Origin: Cupriavidus alkaliphilus
GTDB lineage: Bacteria; Pseudomonadota; Gammaproteobacteria; Burkholderiales; Burkholderiaceae
Assembly: GCF_900094595.1 (NCBI RefSeq)
Contig: NZ_FMAD01000004.1
Location: 62,001-126,000, forward strand
Direction of reading: 5' to 3'
DNA: 64,000 nucleotides
Shown here: positions 35,514 through 44,258 of the stretch, one piece after another
How positions within the stretch are numbered: the stretch's first letter is position 1
Layout: every line of letters begins with the position of its first letter
Made by a program: the position numbers and the translations under genes
The notes under the pieces: model-generated
What the model was told of the DNA's origin: nothing
Database searches by the model: none
The model's input: only the letters and a program-made list of their open reading frames with translations

Positions 35514-37169
35514 ATGTCGCAAACCGTTGACTACATCGTGGTAGGCGCCGGCTCGGCCGGATGCGTGCTGGCCAACCGGCTCAGCGAGGACGGCCGCCAT
35601 TCGGTCTGCCTGCTCGAGGCGGGACCGCCCGACCGCTACCCGTGGATCCATATCCCGATCGGCTACGGCAAGACCATGTTCCACAAGCAGGTGAACTGGG
35701 GCTTCTATACCGATCCCGATCCCAACATGCTGAACCGCCGCATCTACTGGCCGCGCGGGCGCACGCTGGGCGGCAGCAGCGCCATCAACGGCCTGATCTA
35801 CGTACGCGGCCAGCGCGAGGACTATGACCACTGGGCCGCGCTGGGCAATCCGGGCTGGGGCTGGGACGACTGCCTGCCCTACTTCCGCAAGCTCGAGAAC
35901 AACGACCTCGGCGCCGGGCCGACGCGCGGTACCGAAGGCCCGCTCAATGCCACCTCGATCGACCGGCGCCATGCGCTGGTCGATGCCTTCATCGCCGCCG
36001 GCCAGGCGCTGGGCCTGCCGCGCCAGACCGACTTCAACGGCGGCGACCAGGAGGGCGTGGGCTACTACCAGCTGACCACCCGCAACGGCTGGCGCTGCTC
36101 CACCGCGGTGGCCTACCTGCGCCCTGCGCGGGGGCGCGCCAACCTGCGCGTGGAGACCGACGCGCATACCACCGGGATCCTGTTCGAAGGCAAGCGCGCC
36201 GTGGGCGTGCGCTACACCCAGCATGGCCAGCCCTATATCCTGCGGGCACGGCGCGAAGTGATCCTGTGCGCCGGCGCGCTGCAGTCGCCGCAGCTGCTGC
36301 AGTTGTCAGGCGTCGGGCCGGCGCCGCTGCTGCAGGAGTTGGGCGTACCGGTGGTGCATGCGCTGCCCGGCGTCGGCGAAAACCTGCAGGACCACCTGCA
36401 GGTCCGGCTGATCTACGAGGTAACCAAACCCATCACCACCAACGACCAGCTGCGCACGCTGGCCGGCAAGGCGCGCATGGGCCTGGAATGGCTGCTGCTG
36501 CGCAAGGGCCCGCTGGCGATCGGCATCAACCAGGGCGCGATGTTCTGCCGCGCCCTGCCGCACGAAAGCGCCACGCCGGACACGCAGTTCCATTTCTCGA
36601 CGCTGTCGGCCGACATGGCCGGCGGTACAGTGCATCCGTTCTCGGGCTGCACCTATTCCGTGTGCCAGTTGCGCCCGGCGTCGCGCGGCACCGTGCGCAT
36701 CCGCTCGACCGACCCGTTCGAGCCGCCGTCGATGCAGCCCAACTACCTGTCGGCCGAACTCGACCGGCGCTGCACCGTCGCGGCGGTGCGCTACGCCCGG
36801 CGCGTGGCGCAGACCGAGCCGATGCGCGGCCTGATGAAGCGCGAGTTCCGGCCGGGCGACGAGGTGCGCAGCGACGACGAGATCCTGCACTTCTGCCGCG
36901 AGTACGGCGCCACCATCTTCCATCCGTCGGGTACGGCAAAAATGGGCCTGGCCGCCGATCCGCTGGCGGTGGTCGATGCGCGCCTGCGCGTGCATGGCGT
37001 TGGCGGGCTGCGCGTGGTGGACTGCTCGGTGATGCCCACGCTGGTATCGGGCAACACCAACGTGCCGGTGGTGATGATGGCCGAGCGCGCGGCAGACCTG
37101 ATCCGTGAAGACGCGCGGCGCGAGATCCACCACGCCGACGTTGCGGCCCCGATGGCCGCGGCAGCCTGA
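35514..37169 (+). CDS. GMC family oxidoreductase (choline/alcohol dehydrogenase-like)
   Basis: A 551-residue FAD flavoenzyme oxidising a primary alcohol. N-terminal ADP-binding motif YIVVGAGSAGCVLANRL (7-23), GMC signature 1 RGRTLGGSSAINGLIYVRG (about 82-100), signature 2 GALQSPQLLQLSGVGP (about 256-271), and the C-terminal catalytic pair around HPSGTAKMG (His) and SGNTNVPVVMMAE (Asn) are all in place. The ATG at 35514 has AGGAGA 9 nt upstream. No signal peptide. With an MFS carrier downstream and IclR upstream, it likely starts catabolism of an imported hydroxylated compound. Confidence 0.93.
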   Translation: MSQTVDYIVVGAGSAGCVLANRLSEDGRHSVCLLEAGPPDRYPWIHIPIGYGKTMFHKQVNWGFYTDPDPNMLNRRIYWPRGRTLGGSSAINGLIYVRGQREDYDHWAALGNPGWGWDDCLPYFRKLENNDLGAGPTRGTEGPLNATSIDRRHALVDAFIAAGQALGLPRQTDFNGGDQEGVGYYQLTTRNGWRCSTAVAYLRPARGRANLRVETDAHTTGILFEGKRAVGVRYTQHGQPYILRARREVILCAGALQSPQLLQLSGVGPAPLLQELGVPVVHALPGVGENLQDHLQVRLIYEVTKPITTNDQLRTLAGKARMGLEWLLLRKGPLAIGINQGAMFCRALPHESATPDTQFHFSTLSADMAGGTVHPFSGCTYSVCQLRPASRGTVRIRSTDPFEPPSMQPNYLSAELDRRCTVAAVRYARRVAQTEPMRGLMKREFRPGDEVRSDDEILHFCREYGATIFHPSGTAKMGLAADPLAVVDARLRVHGVGGLRVVDCSVMPTLVSGNTNVPVVMMAERAADLIREDARREIHHADVAAPMAAAA

Positions 37170-37298
37170 AGCCGAAGCAACCTGAAGCGGCAAACCGGCG
37201 GGGCCAGGCATCGATAACCACCCGGCCTGGCCTCGCAGCGCATCGGCGTCCATAACCATCCTTCCAGAGGACGCCGCCCACCACCAGAGGAGACAAGC

Positions 37299-38627
37299 AT
37301 GACTAGCCCCAACGAACAGGCGATCCGCAAGGTCGCGCTGGCGTCCGTGATCGGCGCCACCATCGAGTGGTATGACTTCTTCCTGTACGGCGTGGTCGCC
37401 GGCCTGGTCTTCAACAAGCTGTACTTCCCCGGCGATGACCCGCTGGTGGCCACCATGCTGGCCTACACCACCTTCGCCGTGGGCTTTGTCACGCGCCCGC
37501 TCGGCGGCGTGATCTTCGGCCACTTCGGCGACAAGGTCGGGCGCAAGAGCATGCTGGTGATGACGCTGATGATCATGGGCGTCTCCACCTTCCTGATCGG
37601 CCTGGTGCCCACCTATGACAGCATCGGCATCCTGGCGCCGGTGCTGTTGCTGCTGCTGCGCGTGCTGCAGGGCATCGGCCTGGGCGGCGAATGGGGCGGC
37701 GCGGTGCTGATGGCGTACGAGTACGCGCCGCCGCACCGGAAGGGCTTCTACGCGTCGCTGCCGCAGATCGGGCTGGCGATCGGGCTGTGCCTGGCCTCCG
37801 GCGTGGTGGCGCTGCTGTCGCTGACCCTGTCGGATGCGCAGTTCCTGGCCTGGGGCTGGCGCGTGGCGTTCCTGATCTCGGCGGCGATGGTGTTCGTCGG
37901 CATGTATATCCGGCTCAACGTGAAGGAAACGCCGGAATTCGCCGAGGTCAAGCAGCGCAATGCCGAAACGCAGATTCCCTTTGTCGACATGATGCGGCGC
38001 TACCCCGGCAATATCGTCAAGGGCATGGGCGCGCGCTATATCGACGGCGTCTTCTTCAACATCTTCGGCGTGTTCTCGATCACCTACCTGACGCAGACCG
38101 TCAATATCAGCCGCACGCAGGCGCTGGTCGGGGTGATGGCGGCTGCGATCGCGATGTGCTTCTTCATCCCGTTGTTCGGCCACCTGTCCGACCGCATCGG
38201 CCGCACGCGGGTGTATTTCTGGGGTGCGCTGATCACCGCGCTGTCGGCCTTCCCCGCGTTCTGGCTGATGCTGAACAGCGGCGGCAACACCATGCTGCTG
38301 TGGCTGGCGATCGTGGTGCCGTTCGGCATTCTCTACGCCGCGGTCTACGGGCCGGAGGCGGCGCTGTTCTGCGAGCTGTTCGATGCCAAGGTGCGCTACA
38401 CCGGGATCTCGTTCGTCTACCAGTTCTCGGGCATCTTCGCTTCCGGCATCACGCCCATCATCGCCACGGCGCTGCTCAAGTCGGGCGGCGGACAACCGTG
38501 GCAGATCTGCGCCTACGTCGCGTTCGCGGGGGTGGTGTCGGCGCTGTCGGTGGCGCTGATCGGGCGAGGCGCGGGCGCCCGGGCGCCGCGCGAAAGCGGC
38601 GTGCCGCTGCGCGGCCCGGCGCGCTGA
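37299..38627 (+). CDS. MFS transporter, metabolite:H+ symporter (MHS/ProP-like) family
   Basis: A 442-residue carrier with 12 predicted helices. MHS-family hallmarks: IGATIEWYDFFLYG in helix 1, RPLGGVIFGHFGDKVGRKSML in loop 2-3, GIGLGGEWGGAVLMAYEYAP in helix 4, and FIPLFGHLSDRIGRTRVY in loop 8-9. GAGGAG lies 8 nt before the ATG. It follows the GMC gene by 129 bp, a gap holding a GGCCAGGC/GCCTGGCC stem (37202-37232) without T run. Likely imports the organic acid or osmolyte used by that pathway. Confidence 0.93.
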   Translation: MTSPNEQAIRKVALASVIGATIEWYDFFLYGVVAGLVFNKLYFPGDDPLVATMLAYTTFAVGFVTRPLGGVIFGHFGDKVGRKSMLVMTLMIMGVSTFLIGLVPTYDSIGILAPVLLLLLRVLQGIGLGGEWGGAVLMAYEYAPPHRKGFYASLPQIGLAIGLCLASGVVALLSLTLSDAQFLAWGWRVAFLISAAMVFVGMYIRLNVKETPEFAEVKQRNAETQIPFVDMMRRYPGNIVKGMGARYIDGVFFNIFGVFSITYLTQTVNISRTQALVGVMAAAIAMCFFIPLFGHLSDRIGRTRVYFWGALITALSAFPAFWLMLNSGGNTMLLWLAIVVPFGILYAAVYGPEAALFCELFDAKVRYTGISFVYQFSGIFASGITPIIATALLKSGGGQPWQICAYVAFAGVVSALSVALIGRGAGARAPRESGVPLRGPAR

Positions 38628-38648
38628 GCGCAAGGGCGGCGGCCGCCG

Positions 38649-38676
38649 TTGCGGCAGGCCGGCAATGTCTTAGAAT
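38649..38676 (+). promoter_or_regulatory. Sigma-70-type promoter of the GntR gene
   Basis: TTGCGG (38649-38654) and TAGAAT (38671-38676) are separated by 16 bp, ending about 28 nt before the GntR start. Close to consensus for both boxes. Confidence 0.6.
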
Positions 38677-38704
38677 GGCACCACGCTAATGACAGGGACA
38701 TTGC

Positions 38705-39436
38705 ATGCAACCTTCGGACGGCACCGGCGGCACCGGCACTCCTGCCGCCCCGCTTCTGCCCAAGGTGGTGCGCCAGCGGCTGCACGACACCGTGGTCGAC
38801 CACCTGCGCAACTTCATCGTCGAAGGGGTGCTGGCGCCCGGCATGAAGCTGAACGAGCGCGAACTGTGCGAAACGCTGGGGATCTCGCGCACGCCGCTGC
38901 GCGAGGCGCTCAAGGTGCTCGCCGCCGAGGGGCTGATCGAGATCTCGCCCAACCGCGGCGCCAGCGTCTCGCGCATGAGCGAGGCCGAGGCGTGGGAGGC
39001 GTTCGAGCTCATGAGCGGCCTGGAGGCCTTTGCCGGCGAGCTGGCTTGCGAGCGCATCACCGGGCCGGAACTGGCCGAGATCAAGGCGCTGCATTACGCC
39101 ATGCTGGCCTGCCATGCGCGCAATGACCTGCCCGGCTACTACAGCCGCAACCAGGAAATCCACGACCGCATCGCCGCGGCGGCGCGCAACCAGACCCTGC
39201 TGCAGACCTACCTGACGCTGAACCGGCGGCTCAAGGCGATGCGCTTCCGCTCCAACCACCAGACCGACAAGTGGGACCGCGCGGTGCACGACCACGAAGA
39301 AATGATCCGGGCGCTGGAAGCCCGCGACGGCAAGCGGCTGGCGTCGATCCTGCGCCAGCACCTGCTGGAGAAGCGCGCCGCGGTGATGCAGATCCACCCG
39401 GATCCGGCCAGCGCGCCTGCCGTGCCCAACGCCTGA
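38705..39436 (+). CDS. GntR family regulator, FCD subfamily
   Basis: A 243-residue FadR-type regulator. The winged helix is at about 22-90 (CETLGISRTPLREALKVLAAEGLI) and the FCD domain at about 98-230, with SRNQEIHDRIAAAARN and VHDHEEMIRALEARD supplying the usual His/Asp ligands. It has its own near-consensus promoter and a small AATG/CATT dyad just before the start. Co-directional with the GMC/MFS genes, and may sense a product of that pathway. Confidence 0.9.
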   Translation: MQPSDGTGGTGTPAAPLLPKVVRQRLHDTVVDHLRNFIVEGVLAPGMKLNERELCETLGISRTPLREALKVLAAEGLIEISPNRGASVSRMSEAEAWEAFELMSGLEAFAGELACERITGPELAEIKALHYAMLACHARNDLPGYYSRNQEIHDRIAAAARNQTLLQTYLTLNRRLKAMRFRSNHQTDKWDRAVHDHEEMIRALEARDGKRLASILRQHLLEKRAAVMQIHPDPASAPAVPNA

Positions 39437-39449
39437 GCGCGGCGTCTGG

Positions 39450-40178
39450 TCAGCGCCGCGTCGCCAGGATGCGGTAACCGCGGCTGCAATGCTCCTGCGC
39501 CGCGGCGCGGGCTTCATCCGGATCGTCGAACAAGCCGGCCTGGGCAATTCCCGGCACCAGCACGGCCTCGCCGGATTCCGCGCCGAGGAAGCGCCCGTCG
39601 CGAGACTGGACGATATACAGCACGTCCGCCCCAACCTCTCCCACCGGCTGGCGCCAGCCGGCAGCCTGGCCCAGGCGCCGCTGTCCGGGCACGCTGCCGG
39701 CGGCGGTGTCCTGCTGCCCGTCGTCCGTGCCGCCCGCGCGGCGCGCCACATGCAGGTTGTTGCGCACCTCATTGACGCCCAGCACGTCTTCGGCCAGCTC
39801 TTCAATGCGGTACTTGATGCCGCGGTCGGCCACGGTGCCGGTCAGCGTGACGATGCCCGAGCCGACGTCGACGGTGACGTCCGAGACGTCGTCGTCGGCG
39901 TGCGCCAGCCGTTCGCACAGGTCGTCGCGGATGCGCGTGTCGGTGCGGTGGTAGTTCTTGGGCAGGCGGCGCGATGCGGTCCGCGCCGGGATGCCGGGAC
40001 GGTACTGGTCTTCCGGACCCTCGCCGTCTTCCGTGCCATAGCGGGCCTGCCCGTAGCCAAAGCCCGCGCCGCCCGGATTGCCGCTGCGCCAGTGGTGTGC
40101 CTGGCGGCTGTCGCCGGGCTCGCCATAGCCGCGGTTGCGCCACGTTTCCCTGATTTCCGACGGTGGATAGTCTTTCAT
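39450..40178 (-). CDS. BON-domain protein
   Basis: A 242-residue cytoplasmic-looking protein without signal peptide. A low-complexity Gly/Tyr/Arg-rich N-terminus (about 1-65, GFGYGQARYGTEDGEGP) precedes one BON domain (about 80-148: IRDDLCERLAHADDDVSDVTVDV, then IVTLTGTVADRG and LGVNEVRNNLHV), a fold linked to phospholipid or envelope binding. The C-terminus (about 180-242) contains DVLYIVQSRDGRFLGAE, which looks like a separate small domain. CGGAGG lies 7 nt before the ATG. Possibly an osmotic- or envelope-stress factor; domain order suggests a fusion of BON with an uncharacterised module. Confidence 0.82.
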   Translation of the reverse strand: MKDYPPSEIRETWRNRGYGEPGDSRQAHHWRSGNPGGAGFGYGQARYGTEDGEGPEDQYRPGIPARTASRRLPKNYHRTDTRIRDDLCERLAHADDDVSDVTVDVGSGIVTLTGTVADRGIKYRIEELAEDVLGVNEVRNNLHVARRAGGTDDGQQDTAAGSVPGQRRLGQAAGWRQPVGEVGADVLYIVQSRDGRFLGAESGEAVLVPGIAQAGLFDDPDEARAAAQEHCSRGYRILATRR

Positions 40179-40336
40179 GGATTGCCTCCGATCTGGACGC
40201 GTGTCGTGCGCCGTGTCTGCTATCGGTAGCATCATCCATGCCTCGCGCCGTGCCTGGCGGCACTCGGCTACAACACGCGGCACGACGCCGGCCAGACCGC
40301 CGCCGTGCCGCGCGAGCGCGGGCAGAATCGAAGTTT

Positions 40337-41005
40337 TTACACGGTTGTGCCGGACCCGGGCCGGTCGAGGTAGCCGCCGACGATGCGCACCAGCAGCGGC
40401 AGCTTGCCGGTGAAGAAGTGATCCGCGCCCGGCACCACCACTACCGGCAACGCCTGCGGCCGGGCCCAGTCGAACAGCGCGGCCAGTTGCGCGCGCTCGT
40501 CGTGCTCGCCATGGACCACCAGGCAATCGGCCGGCACGGCCGGGGTGTCATAGCTGCGATGGCCTTTCACCACGCCGTAGGGGGTGCCTGCCAGCACCAG
40601 GTGGCGGATCGGCACGGACTGAGCCACCAGTGCCGCGGCCACATGGGTCATGACGAAGGCACCGAAGGAGAACCCTGCCAGCGCCAGCGGCAGGCCGGGA
40701 TGCGACGCGCGCAGGTGCGCGATCACCGCCAGCATGTCCTGCGCCTCGCCCCGGCCCTGGTCATGGGCGCCGCCCGAGCCCTCCACGCCACGGAAATTCG
40801 GCCGCACGGCCAGGTAGCCGCGCGCCACCAGCGCCTTGGCCAGCTGGTGCGGCACCTTGTGCGTGGCCGAGCCGCCCAGCAACGGATGCGGGTGGCCCAC
40901 CACGGCAATGCCGAGCGGATCGCCTTTTGGTCGGTCGACCAGCATTTCAATCGGCCCGGCGTCGCCGTCGAGCCTGGTCTTTTCGGTGCCTGACGCAACC
41001 GCCAT
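40337..41005 (-). CDS. Alpha/beta hydrolase (dienelactone hydrolase-like)
   Basis: A 222-residue single-domain hydrolase. Nucleophile Ser in LAGFSFGAFV (about 105-114), oxyanion HPHPLLGGSATHKV, NFRGVEGSGGAHD, acid Asp region VVHGEHDE and catalytic His in VPGADHFFTGKL are in the order of the fold; it matches a group of small bacterial hydrolases often annotated as CocE/NonD-like. The start at 41005 has TGGAG 6 nt upstream, better than an upstream start at 41047. Cytoplasmic; substrate unknown. Confidence 0.88.
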   Translation of the reverse strand: MAVASGTEKTRLDGDAGPIEMLVDRPKGDPLGIAVVGHPHPLLGGSATHKVPHQLAKALVARGYLAVRPNFRGVEGSGGAHDQGRGEAQDMLAVIAHLRASHPGLPLALAGFSFGAFVMTHVAAALVAQSVPIRHLVLAGTPYGVVKGHRSYDTPAVPADCLVVHGEHDERAQLAALFDWARPQALPVVVVPGADHFFTGKLPLLVRIVGGYLDRPGSGTTV

Positions 41006-41483
41006 GCGTTCTCCAGAAGATGTTGAGTGACGATGTTTAGTAACCAAGGCAATGCGGGCCGCGCATGGCCCGAAGCCCGTGATGTTACTGCGATGACGGC
41101 GAGCATGCCGACGGCGGCCGCGCCGGCGCCACGGGCATGGATGCGTATCAATTTGTCACAGTGTGCCCGATCCGCCGCTGCATCCGCCGGTGTGGCGGAA
41201 GCGCTTTCCTATAATTTCGCGAATCGCGGCAGGGCCGGTTGCACCGGTCCCGTCACCCGCGGCCAGCTGCCGGTGCCCTCGCGTGGGCGCATCGGGCCTG
41301 GCCGGACAATACGCCGAGAGGATCGCCAGCGAGCGGCAATCCCCTCGCCTGTTCATTGCCGGTGTCCCGGCCGTTCCCGCATCCGGTCGCCGCGCCGCAT
41401 CCTGGCTGATGCCGGCGCGACAGGCGATCCCGCATGTCGATGCCGGAGCGCCGCAAGCCGTCACCGTCCGACGAGATTCCGCC
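41006..41483. other. 478-bp gap between the hydrolase and MscS genes, with promoter candidate
   Basis: No convincing gene. The frame of the downstream channel stays open back to 41163 but codes Pro/Arg-rich filler with no conserved character. A perfect TATAAT lies at 41210-41215 with no good -35; it would give the channel gene a leader of about 265 nt. Several GC-rich dyads are present, none with a T tract. Confidence 0.5.
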
Positions 41484-43949
41484 ATGAGCAACGTTTCACG
41501 GCTCGCACTGGGCCTTGCGCTCGCAGCGCTATGCCACCTGATGCCAGCCACCCTGCCGGCCGCGATCGCGGCGCCGGCATCCGAGGCCGCCTCCGCCACC
41601 GAGGCACAGCAGCCCCCCGCCCTCACGCACGCCGAAGCCACCGCCGAACTCAAGCGCCTGCAGACTGAGCAGGACCGCATCAAGCAGCAGGCCTCCGACC
41701 CCGACGGCACCACCAAGCTGGACGAGCTCGACCACGACCTGCACAAGCTCGATGCCGACGTCGACAGCCTGAGTGCCGCGCTGGCGCCGCAGCGCAACCA
41801 GCTGCAGGCGCAGCTCGACGTGCTGGGCCCGCCGCCGTCGGATGGCATCACCAAGGAGGCCCCGGCGGTGGTGCGGCAGCGCGCCGAACTGAACGCGCGG
41901 CGCCTGCAGCTCGATGCGCAGCTCAAGCAGGCGGCCGAGAGCAAAGAGAACATCGCCAACCTGAACGGCCAGATCGCACGGCTGCAGCGCAGCCAGATGA
42001 AAGACCAGCTGGCGCTGCGCTCCGACAGCATCCTGAACCCGCAGTTCTGGAAGCCGATGGTCAGCCCCGCCGCCGAGGACCGCGCGCGCATGGCGGCGTT
42101 CCTGGACCAGGTGGTGCCGATGGTGCAGCTGGCCTGGCAGCCGTCGCAGCGCGCCGCCACCATCGCCCTGCTGCTGCTCGCGCTGGGCGTGTGGCTGCTG
42201 GGCAAGCGCCTGGCCGAACGCGCGCTGGCCTGGTTCTGCCTGAACAAGCTGCCCCCGACCCGGCTGCGGCGCAGTGCGCTGGCGCTGGCCACCACCATCG
42301 CGACGGTGGCGACCACGGGGCTGGCGGTGCAGATCGTCTACAACGCCTTCACCCGCAACTATGAACTGCCGCCGGACCTGATGACGCTGTACGGCGGGCT
42401 GGTCAAGCTGACCCTGACCAGCGCCCTGATCGCGGGCCTCGGGCGCGCGCTGCTGTGCACGCGCCACCCGTCCTGGCGGCTGCCCGCGCTGGCCGATCCC
42501 GTGGCGCGGGCGATGAAGCCGTTCCCCGCGGTGCTGGCCGGGCTGTTGCTGCTGGCCGGCACGCTGGAACAGCTCAACCGCATTGCCGATACCAGCGTGC
42601 AGGTCACGCTGCTGGGGCGCGGCCTGGTCTCGCTGGTAGTGGTGCTGACCATCGGCGCGGCGCTGCTGCGCGCCAACCGCGTGCGCAACGAGCTGGCCGC
42701 CGCCGGCGAGCAGCCCGAGGCGCGCGCCACGCTGGCGGGCCTGATCCACGCCGGCGTCACGCTGATCGTGATCGTGTCGATGGTGGCGCTGCTGGCGGGC
42801 TATATCAGTTTTGCGCGCTTCCTGACCTATGAGCTGGTCTGGTTCGACATCGTGCTGTGCAGCCTGTACCTGCTGACCCAGGTCACGCGCGACCTGTTCG
42901 AAAGCCTGTTCTCGACCCAGCACACCAGCGGCCAGGTGATCAAGCAGCTGTTCGGCGTCGACGATGCGCGCCTGGAGCAGGCCGCCACCATCCTGTCCGG
43001 CATCGGCGCCAGCCTGTTGCTGCTGCTGGCCGTGGTGGCGCTGCTGACCGGCGGCTTCGGCACCACCCCCGCCGACCTGGTCGACAGCCTGGTCACCGTG
43101 CTGGGCGGCGAAAAGCTGCGCAGCCTGAACATCATGCCCGAGCGCATCCTCAATGCGCTGGTCGCGCTGGGGGTGGGCATCTGGCTGCTGCGCACGGTGC
43201 GGCGCTGGCTGGATGCGGAGCTGCTGCCCAAGCTGTGCATGGAGCCCGGGCTGCGCGCGTCGCTGATCACGCTGTTCAGCAATGTCGGCTACGTGCTGCT
43301 GGTGCTGCTGACGCTGTCGCTGCTGGGCGTGCGCTGGGACAACCTGGCGTGGATCGTCAGTGCGCTGTCGGTCGGCATCGGCTTCGGCCTGCAGGAGATC
43401 GTGAAGAACTTCGTGTCGGGGCTGATCCTGCTGACCGAGCGTCCGGTCAAGGTGGGCGACATGGTCAGCATCGCCGGCGTCGAGGGCGACATCCGCCGCA
43501 TCAACGTGCGCGCCACCGAGATCCAGCTGGGCGACCGCTCCACGGTGATCGTGCCCAACTCGCAGCTGATCTCGCAGAACCTGCGCAACGTCACCATGAG
43601 CAACAGCACCCAGGGGGTCGCCTCGCTGCAGCTCACCTTCCCGCTGAACACCGACCCCGAGCAGCTGCGCGACCTGCTGCTCGACGTCTACCGCGAGAAC
43701 GAAAGCATCCTCGATGTGCCCGCCCCCTCGGTGATGTTCAGCCAGCTGGCGCCCAACGGCATCACGCTGTCGGTGACCGGCTATGTCGGCAGCCCGCGCA
43801 TCGCCGCGAATACTCGCAGCGACCTGCTGTTCGAGATCCTCAAGCGACTGCGCGCCGCGGGCATCTCGCTGTCGGTGCCGCAGTCGCTGCGGCTGGAGAA
43901 CATGCCGCCGCTCGGGCCGGAACCGGAGCGCGCGCTGGCGACCGGCTGA
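41484..43949 (+). CDS. Large mechanosensitive channel family protein (MscS domain, DUF3772-type N-terminus)
   Basis: An 821-residue membrane protein. A signal peptide (MSNVSRLALGLALAALCHL) leads into a periplasmic coiled-coil region (about 50-165, e.g. TAELKRLQTEQDRIKQQ), then about ten hydrophobic helices, and a C-terminal MscS module: pore helix WIVSALSVGIGFGLQEIVKN, then FVSGLILLTERPVKVGDMV and the beta domain with VRATEIQLGDRSTVIVPNSQL. This architecture matches large MscK-like channels that gate on membrane tension. The ATG at 41484 is chosen for its signal peptide. Confidence 0.9.
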   Translation: MSNVSRLALGLALAALCHLMPATLPAAIAAPASEAASATEAQQPPALTHAEATAELKRLQTEQDRIKQQASDPDGTTKLDELDHDLHKLDADVDSLSAALAPQRNQLQAQLDVLGPPPSDGITKEAPAVVRQRAELNARRLQLDAQLKQAAESKENIANLNGQIARLQRSQMKDQLALRSDSILNPQFWKPMVSPAAEDRARMAAFLDQVVPMVQLAWQPSQRAATIALLLLALGVWLLGKRLAERALAWFCLNKLPPTRLRRSALALATTIATVATTGLAVQIVYNAFTRNYELPPDLMTLYGGLVKLTLTSALIAGLGRALLCTRHPSWRLPALADPVARAMKPFPAVLAGLLLLAGTLEQLNRIADTSVQVTLLGRGLVSLVVVLTIGAALLRANRVRNELAAAGEQPEARATLAGLIHAGVTLIVIVSMVALLAGYISFARFLTYELVWFDIVLCSLYLLTQVTRDLFESLFSTQHTSGQVIKQLFGVDDARLEQAATILSGIGASLLLLLAVVALLTGGFGTTPADLVDSLVTVLGGEKLRSLNIMPERILNALVALGVGIWLLRTVRRWLDAELLPKLCMEPGLRASLITLFSNVGYVLLVLLTLSLLGVRWDNLAWIVSALSVGIGFGLQEIVKNFVSGLILLTERPVKVGDMVSIAGVEGDIRRINVRATEIQLGDRSTVIVPNSQLISQNLRNVTMSNSTQGVASLQLTFPLNTDPEQLRDLLLDVYRENESILDVPAPSVMFSQLAPNGITLSVTGYVGSPRIAANTRSDLLFEILKRLRAAGISLSVPQSLRLENMPPLGPEPERALATG

Positions 43950-43985
43950 TGGCCGGCGGCAGTGCCGCCCTGCCAATCATCGCCG

Positions 43986-44102
43986 CTACAACGCGGGCTC
44001 CCCCGCGGCGGCGGCGTCCACCGCCAGCGCCACCAGCCAGCGGCGAATCACCTGCTCTTCCTGCGCCGTCAGGCCCGCCGCGAGGCCGGCCTCCTTGGCC
44101 AT
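43986..44102 (-). CDS. Possible 38-residue small ORF (uncertain)
   Basis: An open frame starting MAKEAGLAAGLTAQEEQVI and ending AAAAGEPAL, predicted helical, lies in the 309-bp gap between the MscS gene and a divergent LysR gene. The frame stays open far upstream as an antisense shadow of the LysR gene, and the ribosome site is weak, so it may be a gene fragment or chance. Confidence 0.25.
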   Translation of the reverse strand: MAKEAGLAAGLTAQEEQVIRRWLVALAVDAAAAGEPAL

Positions 44103-44176
44103 GACCCGTTCGCGGCACTGGCGCCGGCCTGAAGCGACGCCGCCGGCGCACGGCGCGGCTGTACTGGCTATTCTCT

Positions 44177-44204
44177 TGGAAAGATTGTTTGTTTTGTTAT
44201 ATTC
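44177..44204 (+). promoter_or_regulatory. Promoter of the LysR gene
   Basis: TTGGAA (44177-44182) and TATATT (44199-44204) with 16-bp spacing in an AT-rich patch, about 55 nt before the LysR start. The -10 overlaps a perfect palindrome. Confidence 0.55.
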
Positions 44205-44220
44205 TCCGAACGAGAATATC
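44200..44220. promoter_or_regulatory. LysR-type operator overlapping the promoter
   Basis: Perfect 8-bp arms ATATTCTC and GAGAATAT around a 5-bp spacer (CGAAC), containing a T-N11-A core. Overlap with the -10 box implies autorepression by the LysR protein encoded 38 bp downstream. Confidence 0.65.
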
Positions 44221-44258
44221 CAACTGACCTCTTTTCCGCCTGCCGCGCCCGAACGCCG

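Noticed and set aside
41163-41483. Longer start for the MscS-type channel at 41163
   Set aside because: The extra 107 residues are Pro/Arg-rich and would place the signal peptide internally; the TATAAT at 41210 also lies inside.
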